From: Bacteroidaceae bacterium | GTDB lineage: Bacteria > Bacteroidota > Bacteroidia > Bacteroidales > Bacteroidaceae | Length of the DNA stretch: 21,450 nucleotides | Direction of reading: 5' to 3' | NCBI GenBank assembly: GCA_023227685.1 | Contig: JALNVG010000019.1 | Location: 1 to 21,450 of the forward strand | Part shown: piece after piece, positions 14,810 to 21,450 of the stretch | Numbering within the stretch: the first letter of the stretch is position 1 | Layout of the letters: each line of letters begins with the position of its first letter | Translations under genes and position numbers: made by a program | Notes under the pieces: model-generated | The model's input: the letters and a program-made list of their open reading frames with translations, nothing else | The model's database searches: none | Told to the model about the DNA's origin: nothing

Positions 14810-15634
14810 TTATTTTTTCCTTCTCTCAACTATATACTTAGAAGATTGCTTCTTTGGAGATCTTGTTTTAAGACCTTTAGCACACAATCCCTTTCGAGAT
14901 CTTGGCAATCCGCCTGAGGCGCGACCTTCACCTCCGCCCATTGGATGATCTACGGGATTCATAACAACACCCCTATTACGTGGGCGCCGTCCAAGCCAAC
15001 GGGAACGGCCAGCCTTACCCGAACATTCCAAAGCATGATCTGAGTTCCCAACACAACCAATAGTCGCTTTACAAGTACTCAATATTCTTCTTACTTCACC
15101 AGAAGGCAATTTAATAACACAATATTTATCTTCGCGCGAAGTCAACTGAGCAAAATTGCCAGCAGATCTAACTAATGAAGCACCTTCCCCTGGACGTAAT
15201 TCAATATTATGAATAACTGTACCTACGGGTATCTTCTGAAGTGGAAGAGCATTTCCTATTTCAGGCGCCGCCATTTCTCCAGATGATAAAGTGCTACCTA
15301 CCTTCAACCCATTAGGAGCAATAATATACTTTTTTTCACCATCAGCATAAAACAACAAAGCTATACGAGCCGAACGATTCGGATCATACTCAATTGTTTT
15401 AACCACAGCAGGAATACCATCTTTATTTCGCTTATAATCTATTACACGAATTACTTTACTACAACCACCGCCTATATAGCGCATAGTCATTTTGCCATCG
15501 TTGTTACGTCCACCAGATGATTTTTTACCAAATACAAGCGACTTTTCAGGTACTTTAGCAGTGATATCATCGAAAGTACCAATAATTTTATGTCTTTGCC
15601 CCGGTGACGTAGGCTTAAATTTACGTACTGCCAT
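14810..15634 (-). CDS. rplB: 50S ribosomal protein L2
   Basis: L2 is a core 23S rRNA-binding protein needed for subunit association and peptidyl transferase assembly. The 274-residue product is full length. It begins MAVRKFKPTSPGQRHKI and has RYIGGGCSKVIRVIDYKRNKDGIPA in the OB-fold domain. The C-terminal block is VMNPVDHPMGGGEGRASGG, with H230 corresponding to the functionally important His229 of E. coli. It starts four bases after rplW. Confidence 0.99.
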   Translation of the reverse strand: MAVRKFKPTSPGQRHKIIGTFDDITAKVPEKSLVFGKKSSGGRNNDGKMTMRYIGGGCSKVIRVIDYKRNKDGIPAVVKTIEYDPNRSARIALLFYADGEKKYIIAPNGLKVGSTLSSGEMAAPEIGNALPLQKIPVGTVIHNIELRPGEGASLVRSAGNFAQLTSREDKYCVIKLPSGEVRRILSTCKATIGCVGNSDHALECSGKAGRSRWLGRRPRNRGVVMNPVDHPMGGGEGRASGGLPRSRKGLCAKGLKTRSPKKQSSKYIVERRKK

Positions 15635-15638
15635 TTTA

Positions 15639-15929
15639 TTATATGTTGCTATAAAAATCTATAGTATCACCTTCTCTCAAAACAACAATTGCCTTTTTAA
15701 ATGCATTTGTACGTCCCTTGGTAATACCTTTTTTAGTATAACGGCTTTTATTCTTACCGGCATACTTCATCGTATTAATTCTAATCACTTTCACCTTGTA
15801 AAGCGACTCAATTTCACTCTTTATCTGGTATTTATTGGAATCCGGACTTACGATAAAGCCAAAACGATTAAGTTTATCTGTTATCGAAGTCATTTTCTCG
15901 GTTACCAATGGTTTAATAATAATTCCCAT
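15639..15929 (-). CDS. rplW: 50S ribosomal protein L23
   Basis: L23 is at the tunnel exit and docks trigger factor and SRP. The 96-residue product starts IIIKPLVTEKMTSITDKLNRFGFIV and has the L23 signature with VIRINTMKYAGKNKSRYTKKGITKGRTNAFKKAIVVL. The end is GDTIDFYSNI. It lies between rplD (12 bases) and rplB (4 bases). Confidence 0.98.
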   Translation of the reverse strand: MGIIIKPLVTEKMTSITDKLNRFGFIVSPDSNKYQIKSEIESLYKVKVIRINTMKYAGKNKSRYTKKGITKGRTNAFKKAIVVLREGDTIDFYSNI

Positions 15930-15941
15930 TATTTAAGACTC

Positions 15942-16571
15942 CTATTTACTTAAAATATTATTGATAACCGGAACAGCACTTTCAAAAAATACAATAGCTC
16001 CAGCATCTAAAACCCGATAAGTATTAAGACCAGATATCATCTGGATGTTTGCACTCTTTATATTACGGGCCGACAAATATACGTTTTTATTTGCATCTGG
16101 TAAAATCATAAGCAGCTTTTTATCAGAAATATTAAGATTTTTTATGACTGTCAAAAAACATTTCGTTTTCGGGCTATCAAAATTAAAATCTTCAACTACC
16201 ATAATAGCATTCTCTTTTAACTTATAAGATAATGCAGATTTACGTGCAAGAACCTTAACCTTTTTATTCAACTTAAAAGAATAATCTCTGGGCCTAGGGC
16301 CAAATACTCGACCTCCACCTACAAGTACTGGAGAATTTAAATCACCACGACGTGCTCCTCCTCCTCCTTTTTGGCGACCTATCTTACGAGTAGAGCCGCT
16401 AATTTCACTTCTTTCTTTTGATTTATGCGTACCCTGACGATTATTAGCCATAAATTGTTTCACATCCAAATAAATAGCGTGGTCATTGGGTTCAACTCCG
16501 AAGATAGATTCGTTTAACGTAACCTTTCTTCCGGTATCTTCACCTTTAATATTATATACGTTAACTTCCAT
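15942..16571 (-). CDS. rplD: 50S ribosomal protein L4
   Basis: L4 lines the exit tunnel opposite L22. In E. coli it also represses the S10 operon. The 209-residue product has the extended loop RKIGRQKGGGGARRGDLNSPVLVGGGRVFGPRPRDY, about residues 62-97. The globular part ends with LNTYRVLDAGAIVFFESAV. Length is normal. Its ATG overlaps the rplC stop by one base (TAATG), suggesting coupled translation. No E. coli-like L4 leader was recognised upstream of rpsJ. Confidence 0.98.
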   Translation of the reverse strand: MEVNVYNIKGEDTGRKVTLNESIFGVEPNDHAIYLDVKQFMANNRQGTHKSKERSEISGSTRKIGRQKGGGGARRGDLNSPVLVGGGRVFGPRPRDYSFKLNKKVKVLARKSALSYKLKENAIMVVEDFNFDSPKTKCFLTVIKNLNISDKKLLMILPDANKNVYLSARNIKSANIQMISGLNTYRVLDAGAIVFFESAVPVINNILSK

Positions 16572-17188
16572 TATTTTTCAATTAAAACGATTGAACCTTT
16601 GCAACCGGGAATAGAACCTTTCAATAACAAAAGATTATGTTCTGCGATTACTTTTAATACCTGCAAATTCTGAGCAGTTACTCTATCACCACCCATATGG
16701 CCTCCCATTCGCATGCCCTTAAAAACTTTTGCTGGATAAGAACAAGCACCTATAGATCCTGGCTTACGAGCTCGATTATGCTGACCATGTGTCGCCTGTC
16801 CAACGCCTGCAAATCCATGTCTCTTGACAACTCCCTGAAAGCCCTTGCCCTTAGAGATACCCGCAACATCTACAAAAGAGACACCATTGAAGAAATCAAC
16901 AGAAATGGTATCTCCTACCTTCAACTCTTTCTCAAAATTTTTGAACTCAACCAAGTGTTTCTTTGGCGTTACTCCTGCTTTTTTAAAATGTCCCATCAAC
17001 GGTTTAGTTGTATGCTTCTCTTTCTTTTCTTGGAAGCCTAACTGAACAGCTGCATAACCATCTTTTTCAACAGTTTTAATTTGAGTAACTACACAAGGAC
17101 CTGCTTCGATAACAGTGCATGGTACATTTTTACCATCAGCACTGAAAACGGATGTCATTCCGATTTTCTTTCCTAATAATCCTGGCAT
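16571..17188 (-). CDS. rplC: 50S ribosomal protein L3
   Basis: L3 is an early assembly protein whose loop reaches the peptidyl transferase centre. The 205-residue product starts MPGLLGKKIGMTSVFSADGK and has the signature GFAGVGQATHGQHNRARKPGSIGACSYPAKVFKGMRMGGHMGGDRVT. The conserved Gln that is methylated in some bacteria lies in this region. It is 19 bases after rpsJ. Confidence 0.99.
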   Translation of the reverse strand: MPGLLGKKIGMTSVFSADGKNVPCTVIEAGPCVVTQIKTVEKDGYAAVQLGFQEKKEKHTTKPLMGHFKKAGVTPKKHLVEFKNFEKELKVGDTISVDFFNGVSFVDVAGISKGKGFQGVVKRHGFAGVGQATHGQHNRARKPGSIGACSYPAKVFKGMRMGGHMGGDRVTAQNLQVLKVIAEHNLLLLKGSIPGCKGSIVLIEK

Positions 17189-17207
17189 TTCACAAATTGT
17201 TAATAAA

Positions 17208-17513
17208 TTAAACTTTAATTTCTACTTCAACACCACTCGGTAACTCGAGTTTCATTAATGCATCTACAGTCTTTGCTGTTGAGCTATAAATGTCAATCAA
17301 TCTTTTAAAAGATGACAACTGGAATTGTTCACGCGACTTCTTATTTACAAATGTCGAACGATTAACCGTAAATATACGTTTATGCGTTGGCAAAGGAATA
17401 GGACCGCTAACTATTGCACCTGTTGCCTTCACAGCCTTGACAATCTTTTCAGCTGACTTATCGACCAAATTATGATCATAAGATTTTAACTTAATTCTAA
17501 TTTTCTGACTCAT
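17208..17513 (-). CDS. rpsJ: 30S ribosomal protein S10
   Basis: S10 is in the small-subunit head and is the NusE antitermination factor. I chose the ATG at 17513 (MSQKIRIKLKSYDHNLVDKS), giving 101 residues, the family's usual length. An upstream in-frame ATG at 17552 would add 13 residues without family similarity. Conserved parts are SGPIPLPTHKRIFTVNRSTFVNKKSREQF and the end LPSGVEVEIKV. It follows fusA after 79 bases in which no clear promoter is seen. Confidence 0.97.
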   Translation of the reverse strand: MSQKIRIKLKSYDHNLVDKSAEKIVKAVKATGAIVSGPIPLPTHKRIFTVNRSTFVNKKSREQFQLSSFKRLIDIYSSTAKTVDALMKLELPSGVEVEIKV

Positions 17514-17592
17514 GTTTTTTTTAATTAATATTTTATAGAAATTGGACATCAAGACTAAGAGTCATTCGCTAGTCTGATATTCCTTATAATCA

Positions 17593-19710
17593 TTATAACA
17601 AGTCTACGCGACCCTTTACATCTTCAAGTACTTTTTTAGCTATTGAAGCAGAAACTATTGCATGATGAGAATAAGACATAGAAGATGTGGCACGACCAGA
17701 AGTAATAGTGCGCAAGGTCGTAACATAGCCAAACATCTCAGCCAAAGGCACTAAAGCTTTAACAATACGCGCACCAGAACGACTAGTATCCATTCCCTCA
17801 ACTTGACCACGTCGCTTATTTAAATCTCCTATAACATCACCCATATTTTCTTCAGGAGTAACGACTTCCAATTTCATCATTGGTTCCAATAAAACCGGTC
17901 CAGCCTTTGCACACGCATTTTTATAAGCCTGCTGAGCACATATCTCAAAAGATAATTGATCTGAATCTACAGGATGATAAGAGCCATCAAGTAAAGTAAC
18001 CTTCAATGAATCAAGAGGATAGCCAGCCAAAACTCCATTCTTGATTGCGGCAGCAAAGCCCTTTTGCACAGAAGGTATAAATTCCTTAGGTATATTACCC
18101 CCCTTAACTGAATCAATAAATTGCAAACCACCTTCTGTGAAATCTGGATCAACAGGACCAATATTTACTATTATATCTGCATATTTACCACGGCCGCCAG
18201 ATTGTTTTTTGTATAACTCACGTAGATTAACAGTTTTTGTAACCGCTTCTTTGTAATTGACCTGAGGACGTCCCTCATTACATTCAACATTAAACTCACG
18301 CTTCAAACGATCAATAATTATTTCCAAATGAAGTTCACCCATGCCTGAAATAATAGTTTGACCTGATTGTTCATCTGTATGAACCTTAAAGGTGGGATCT
18401 TCTTCAGCCAACTTAGCTAAACCTGTACTAAGTTTATCCATATCTTTCTGTGTCTTCGGCTCTATCGCAACACCAATAACTGGTTCAGGGAAATCCATGG
18501 ACTCAAGTATTATTGGTGCATCCTCTTGACAAAGAGTATCTCCAGTATGAATATCTTTAAAACCAACGCCAGCACCAATGTCGCCAGCACCAATAACATC
18601 TACCGGATTTTGATGGTTTGAATGCATTTGGAATAAACGAGACACTCGCTCCTTCTTGCCTGAACGAACATTATAAATATAAGAACCAGCTTCTATTTTA
18701 CCAGAGTAAACGCGGAAGTAGGTCAATCTGCCGACATAAGGATCCGTTGCAATTTTGAACGCAAGTGCACAAGTCTTTTCTTCTTCATCTGGCTTACGAT
18801 CTTCTTCTTCTCCTGAAGAAGGATTTTTCCCTACAACATTAGAAGTATCTAAAGGTGACGGTAAAAAAGCACAAATATAATCAAGCAGAGTTTGAACACC
18901 TTTATTTTTAAAAGATGAGCCACACAACATTGGAACCAAGTCCATGGAAAGTGTACCTTTACGAACAGTACTTATAACGTCATCTTCCGTAATAGTAGCA
19001 GGATCATTAAAATACTTATCCATAACAGCCTCATCTAATTCAGCTATTTTTTGAAGCATATTGTCTCTCCATTTTTTTGATTCATCCAACAAATCATCAG
19101 GAATATCTTTTACTTCAAAATCAGCGCCCAATGTTTCATCATTCCAATAAATAGCCTTCATTTTGATCAAATCAACTACACCCTTAAAAGACTCCTCAGC
19201 ACCTATCGGAATAACTATAGGACAAGAATTTGCGCCCAAAACATCTTTCATTTGGCGAACAACTTCAAAAAAATCCGCACCTGAACGATCCATTTTATTA
19301 ACATATCCAATACGAGGAACATTATACTTATCAGCCTGACGCCATACAGTCTCCGATTGCGGCTCAACGCCACCAACAGCACAATATGTAGCTACAGCTC
19401 CATCTAGCACCCGCAAAGAGCGTTCAACTTCTGCAGTAAAATCCACATGCCCCGGAGTATCAATAAGATTGATTTTATAGATGTTATCATTATACTTCCA
19501 CCTACAAGTTGTAGCAGCTGAAGTTATCGTTATACCTCTCTCTTGTTCCTCCACCATCCAGTCCATTGTGGCCGTACCGTCATGAACCTCACCTATTTTG
19601 TGCGTTAAACCAGTGTAATACAATATGCGTTCAGATGTTGTCGTTTTCCCAGCATCAATGTGCGCCATAATGCCGATATTTCTGGTCAAATGCAAATCCA
19701 CTTTAGACAT
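17593..19710 (-). CDS. fusA: Translation elongation factor G
   Basis: EF-G is the GTPase that drives ribosomal translocation and, with RRF, ribosome recycling. The 705-residue protein is full length. The G domain has the P-loop AHIDAGKTT (residues 16-24), switch I with RGITIT (58-63), DTPGH (84-88) and NKMD (138-141). Domains II to V follow, with GMGELHLEI and the C-terminal VVTPEENMGDVIGDLNKRRGQ. An acidic insertion (GEEEDRKPDEEEK) before domain II looks like that of Bacteroidota EF-G. An AGGA lies a few bases before the start. It sits between rpsG and rpsJ, the str-operon order, without tuf behind it. Confidence 0.98.
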   Translation of the reverse strand: MSKVDLHLTRNIGIMAHIDAGKTTTSERILYYTGLTHKIGEVHDGTATMDWMVEEQERGITITSAATTCRWKYNDNIYKINLIDTPGHVDFTAEVERSLRVLDGAVATYCAVGGVEPQSETVWRQADKYNVPRIGYVNKMDRSGADFFEVVRQMKDVLGANSCPIVIPIGAEESFKGVVDLIKMKAIYWNDETLGADFEVKDIPDDLLDESKKWRDNMLQKIAELDEAVMDKYFNDPATITEDDVISTVRKGTLSMDLVPMLCGSSFKNKGVQTLLDYICAFLPSPLDTSNVVGKNPSSGEEEDRKPDEEEKTCALAFKIATDPYVGRLTYFRVYSGKIEAGSYIYNVRSGKKERVSRLFQMHSNHQNPVDVIGAGDIGAGVGFKDIHTGDTLCQEDAPIILESMDFPEPVIGVAIEPKTQKDMDKLSTGLAKLAEEDPTFKVHTDEQSGQTIISGMGELHLEIIIDRLKREFNVECNEGRPQVNYKEAVTKTVNLRELYKKQSGGRGKYADIIVNIGPVDPDFTEGGLQFIDSVKGGNIPKEFIPSVQKGFAAAIKNGVLAGYPLDSLKVTLLDGSYHPVDSDQLSFEICAQQAYKNACAKAGPVLLEPMMKLEVVTPEENMGDVIGDLNKRRGQVEGMDTSRSGARIVKALVPLAEMFGYVTTLRTITSGRATSSMSYSHHAIVSASIAKKVLEDVKGRVDLL

Positions 19711-19760
19711 TTTACTATCCTTTTCTTGTTAAATTAATAATCAAATAATTCATTTTAGAA

Positions 19761-20237
19761 TTAAAATCTAAAATGAGCAAATGCACGGTTGGCTTCGGCC
19801 ATTCTATGCATATCTTCTTTACGTTTAAAAGCGCCACCTTGCTCATTAAAAGCGTCAATAATCTCTGCCGCTAATTTATCGGACATTGATTTTCCGCCTC
19901 TTTTGCGTGCATAAGCAATTAAATTTTTCATTGAAACTGATTCTTTACGATCAGGACGAATTTCTGTTGGTACCTGAAAAGTGGCACCACCAACACGGCG
20001 AGATTTGACTTCTACCTGAGGAGTAACATTATCTAACGCCTTCTTCCAAACCTCAAGAGGAGCTTTTTCCTCATTAGGAAGCTTACTTTTAACTGTATCT
20101 AAAGCAGCATAAAAAATTTCATAAGAAGTATTCTTCTTACCATCATACATTAGCTGATTAACAAATTTTGAGACCTTTTGATCGTTAAAGACTGGATCTG
20201 GTAAGATCAAACGTTTTTTTGGTTTAGCTTTTCTCAT
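19761..20237 (-). CDS. rpsG: 30S ribosomal protein S7
   Basis: S7 starts assembly of the small-subunit head and, in E. coli, represses the str operon. The 158-residue product has the typical RKAKPKKRLILPDPVFND start. It continues with LMYDGKKNTSYEIFYAAL, ALDNVTPQVEVKSRRVGGATFQVPTEI and the C-terminal KREDMHRMAEANRAFAHFRF. Length is normal. A 142-base spacer separates it from rpsL. I saw no convincing promoter or terminator in that spacer. Confidence 0.98.
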   Translation of the reverse strand: MRKAKPKKRLILPDPVFNDQKVSKFVNQLMYDGKKNTSYEIFYAALDTVKSKLPNEEKAPLEVWKKALDNVTPQVEVKSRRVGGATFQVPTEIRPDRKESVSMKNLIAYARKRGGKSMSDKLAAEIIDAFNEQGGAFKRKEDMHRMAEANRAFAHFRF

Positions 20238-20379
20238 CTTCTTTTTAATAATGTTTTTTTGTTCTGGTTGCTACTTCTTTAATCCTTCAAAATTCCCTCC
20301 GGAAAATTTACTCAACCTTAATGGTATTATCTCCAACAAACTAAAAAAACTGATGTTATAAATTTAAAATTACTATTCT

Positions 20380-20760
20380 TTACTTAGACGCTTTAGGACG
20401 TTTAGCCCCATATTTTGAGCGCCTTTGGGTACGGCCTGCAACGCCAGCGGTATCAAGTGTCCCGCGTACTATATGATAGCGCACACCTGGAAGATCCTTT
20501 ACACGACCGCCACGTACAAGAACTATAGAATGTTCCTGCAAGTTATGACCTTCTCCCGGTATATATGAATTGACTTCTTTCGAATTTGTTAAACGAACAC
20601 GAGCTACTTTACGCATTGCTGAATTAGGCTTTTTCGGAGTTGTTGTATAAACTCTCACGCAAACGCCACGTCTCTGAGGACAAGAATCTAAAGCTGGAGA
20701 CTTACTCTTCTCCACCAATTCTTCGCGTCCTTTTCTTACTAATTGCTGAATTGTAGGCAT
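20380..20760 (-). CDS. rpsL: 30S ribosomal protein S12
   Basis: S12 monitors codon-anticodon pairing in the decoding centre. The 126-residue product starts MPTIQQLVRKGREE. It has VYTTTPKKPNSAMRK with Lys at position 43, and GGRVKDLPGVRYHIVRG with Lys at 88 and Asp at 89. These are the residues of the wild-type, streptomycin-sensitive form, and the Asp is the one that is methylthiolated in other bacteria. It is preceded by a good Bacteroides-type promoter. Confidence 0.98.
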   Translation of the reverse strand: MPTIQQLVRKGREELVEKSKSPALDSCPQRRGVCVRVYTTTPKKPNSAMRKVARVRLTNSKEVNSYIPGEGHNLQEHSIVLVRGGRVKDLPGVRYHIVRGTLDTAGVAGRTQRRSKYGAKRPKASK

Positions 20761-20825
20761 TTTAATTAATTTTTTAATTTATATTATTATTCTATTTTTT
20801 AATCTTATAAAACCTTTTGGGCCTG

Positions 20826-20856
20826 CAAAAATACAAATAATTTTCTGATTATCAAC
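20826..20856 (-). promoter_or_regulatory. Promoter of rpsL and the ribosomal supercluster
   Basis: On the minus strand, GTTG (20853-20856) is followed after exactly 19 bases by TATTTTTG (20826-20833), a perfect TAnnTTTG. The implied start site leaves a leader of roughly 55-60 bases before the rpsL ATG at 20760. It lies in the 139-base gap after the DUF3467 gene and is the best candidate for driving the whole cluster. Confidence 0.6.
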
Positions 20857-20899
20857 GCAAAAACTGTTTTTTTTAATTTTTAACTTATCCTTTATCGCT

Positions 20900-21214
20900 T
20901 TATGCATCACCTTTAACTACAAGGGGGAGTGGCGGAATCAATCCATCAGACACATGAATTATGCCGAATGATTGTTCATATTTAGCAATATTTTCTTTTA
21001 GAGCACGGCACAACAATTTTGCATGCTCCGGCGCCAATATAATACGTGATTGAACTTTCGCCTTCGGCAAACCAGGCAAAACTCTTATAAAATCAATTAT
21101 AAATTCAGAACTAGAATGAGATATTACAGCTAAATTAGAATATATACCCTGTGCAACATCTTCAGATAGCTCAATTTGAACATGTTCATTATTACCTTTC
21201 TTTTGATTTTCCAT
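20900..21214 (-). CDS. DUF3467-family protein
   Basis: A 104-residue soluble protein of unknown function. The family is recognised from VQIELSEDVAQGIYSNLAVISHSSSEFIIDFIRVLPGLPKAKVQSRIILAPEHAKLL, which is the DUF3467 pattern. It has no signal peptide or membrane segment. In Bacteroidota the family is often found beside rpoC or the str genes, so a role tied to transcription or translation is possible but unproven. Here it points the same way as rpsL, 139 bases upstream, and has its own promoter-like site close to the start. The C-terminus is proline-rich (GLIPPLPLVVKGDA). Confidence 0.85.
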   Translation of the reverse strand: MENQKKGNNEHVQIELSEDVAQGIYSNLAVISHSSSEFIIDFIRVLPGLPKAKVQSRIILAPEHAKLLCRALKENIAKYEQSFGIIHVSDGLIPPLPLVVKGDA

Positions 21215-21236
21215 GGCATTAAAAATTTTCTTGAAA

Positions 21237-21244
21237 CAAAGGTA
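21237..21244 (-). promoter_or_regulatory. -7 box of the DUF3467 gene promoter
   Basis: Minus-strand TACCTTTG matches TAnnTTTG perfectly and lies 22 bases before the ATG at 21214, implying a leader of only about 15 bases. No clear TTTG is found 19-21 bases upstream, so the -33 box is weak. Confidence 0.5.
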
Positions 21245-21349
21245 CAGCTTTTGTTCATAGAAATACTATAATACTCTTAAAAAAATATTTAGTCGATCCT
21301 TAAAAAGTAATTAAACGTCTTATAAATAGAGTAATAAGGCTCATAATCC

Positions 21350-21380
21350 TTTGTTATATTTGCAAGATTTATTATCTTTA
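21350..21380 (+). promoter_or_regulatory. Promoter of the right-edge plus-strand gene
   Basis: TTTG (21350-21353) is followed after 19 bases by TATCTTTA (21373-21380), one mismatch from TAnnTTTG. It lies 19 bases before the first ATG of the partial gene at 21400. It is divergent to the DUF3467 promoter. Confidence 0.55.
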
Positions 21381-21396
21381 TGGTATAAATCTTGCA
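21361..21396. repeat. 11-base perfect inverted repeat around the -7 box
   Basis: The arms are TGCAAGATTTA (21361-21371) and TAAATCTTGCA (21386-21396), separated by 14 bases that contain the -7 element. The left arm lies upstream of the predicted start site, so an RNA hairpin is unlikely. A protein-binding site (operator) is the more natural reading. Confidence 0.6.
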
Positions 21397-21399
21397 GAT

Positions 21400-21450
21400 A
21401 TGTTAGACAAAAATAGATTAAAAGGTCAGATGAATATCTTTCAACCTACC
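21400..21450 (+). CDS. Partial gene, unidentified (5' end only)
   Basis: Only 17 codons fall in the window, reading MLDKNRLKGQMNIFQPT and still open at the edge. A second in-frame ATG at 21430 is an alternative start. The promoter-like site just upstream supports a real gene. The fragment is too short to name the product. Confidence 0.45.
   Translation, partial: MLDKNRLKGQMNIFQPT

Noticed and set aside
17514..17552. Longer S10 reading from the upstream ATG
   Set aside because: The extra 13 residues have no counterpart in S10, and the downstream start gives the standard 101-residue protein.
17552..17575. Six-base inverted repeat (AGACTA/TAGTCT) in the fusA-rpsJ spacer as a terminator or S10 leader
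   Set aside because: The stem is short, the loop is 12 bases and no T tract follows. It does not resemble a known ribosomal leader.
20238..20379. Promoter in the rpsL-rpsG spacer
   Set aside because: A TTTG and a TAAATTTT are present, but their spacing (about 26 bases) does not fit the Bacteroidota promoter.
1..21450. A CRISPR array, tRNA or rRNA gene, riboswitch, or novel defence or biosynthetic system
   Set aside because: No spaced direct repeats, cloverleaf, rRNA or known riboswitch core was seen, and almost every open frame belongs to well-known housekeeping or transposase families.

Overview
The window is a stretch of Bacteroidota (very probably Bacteroidales) chromosome. The signs are an AT-rich composition, start codons that mostly lack Shine-Dalgarno sequences, promoters of the Bacteroides type (TTTG about 19 bases before TAnnTTTG), cysteine-poor forms of S14, S4 and L36, an L17 with a long acidic tail, and a DUF3467 gene just ahead of rpsL. 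I cannot name the genus. A worn-out insertion sequence and an apparently decayed map gene suggest some genome erosion, as seen in host-associated lineages, but that is inference.

Positions 1-2002 are mobile DNA. A complete ISAs1-family element (125-1419, with 32-base terminal inverted repeats and an intact transposase) appears to sit inside a much older, broken IS3-family orfB. The readable part of the older element is at 1443-2002, and probable N-terminal debris lies at 4-124. Positions 2078-3001 hold oxyR, a LysR-type peroxide sensor with its own promoter. A strong two-way terminator at 3101-3136 separates it from the ribosomal genes.

From 3193 to 20760 (minus strand, read from high to low coordinates) lies a fused str-S10-spc-alpha supercluster: rpsL, rpsG, fusA; rpsJ, rplC, rplD, rplW, rplB, rpsS, rplV, rpsC, rplP, rpmC, rpsQ; rplN, rplX, rplE, rpsN, rpsH, rplF, rplR, rpsE, rpmD, rplO, secY; infA, rpmJ, rpsM, rpsK, rpsD, rpoA, rplQ. 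These genes supply ribosomal proteins, EF-G, IF-1, the SecY protein-export channel and the RNA polymerase alpha subunit. Two small genes (rpmD and rpmJ) were located by direct reading. The usual methionine aminopeptidase gene (map) between secY and infA is not intact. The 327-base gap there holds what looks like its decayed 3' part.

At the right end, a DUF3467 gene with its own promoter lies upstream of rpsL. A divergent promoter followed by the first codons of an unidentified plus-strand gene reaches the edge. I see no sign of a new biological system. The most interesting points are the probable map remnant, the nested insertion sequences, an unusually strong Shine-Dalgarno sequence before rplF, and an inverted repeat around the -7 box of the right-edge promoter.
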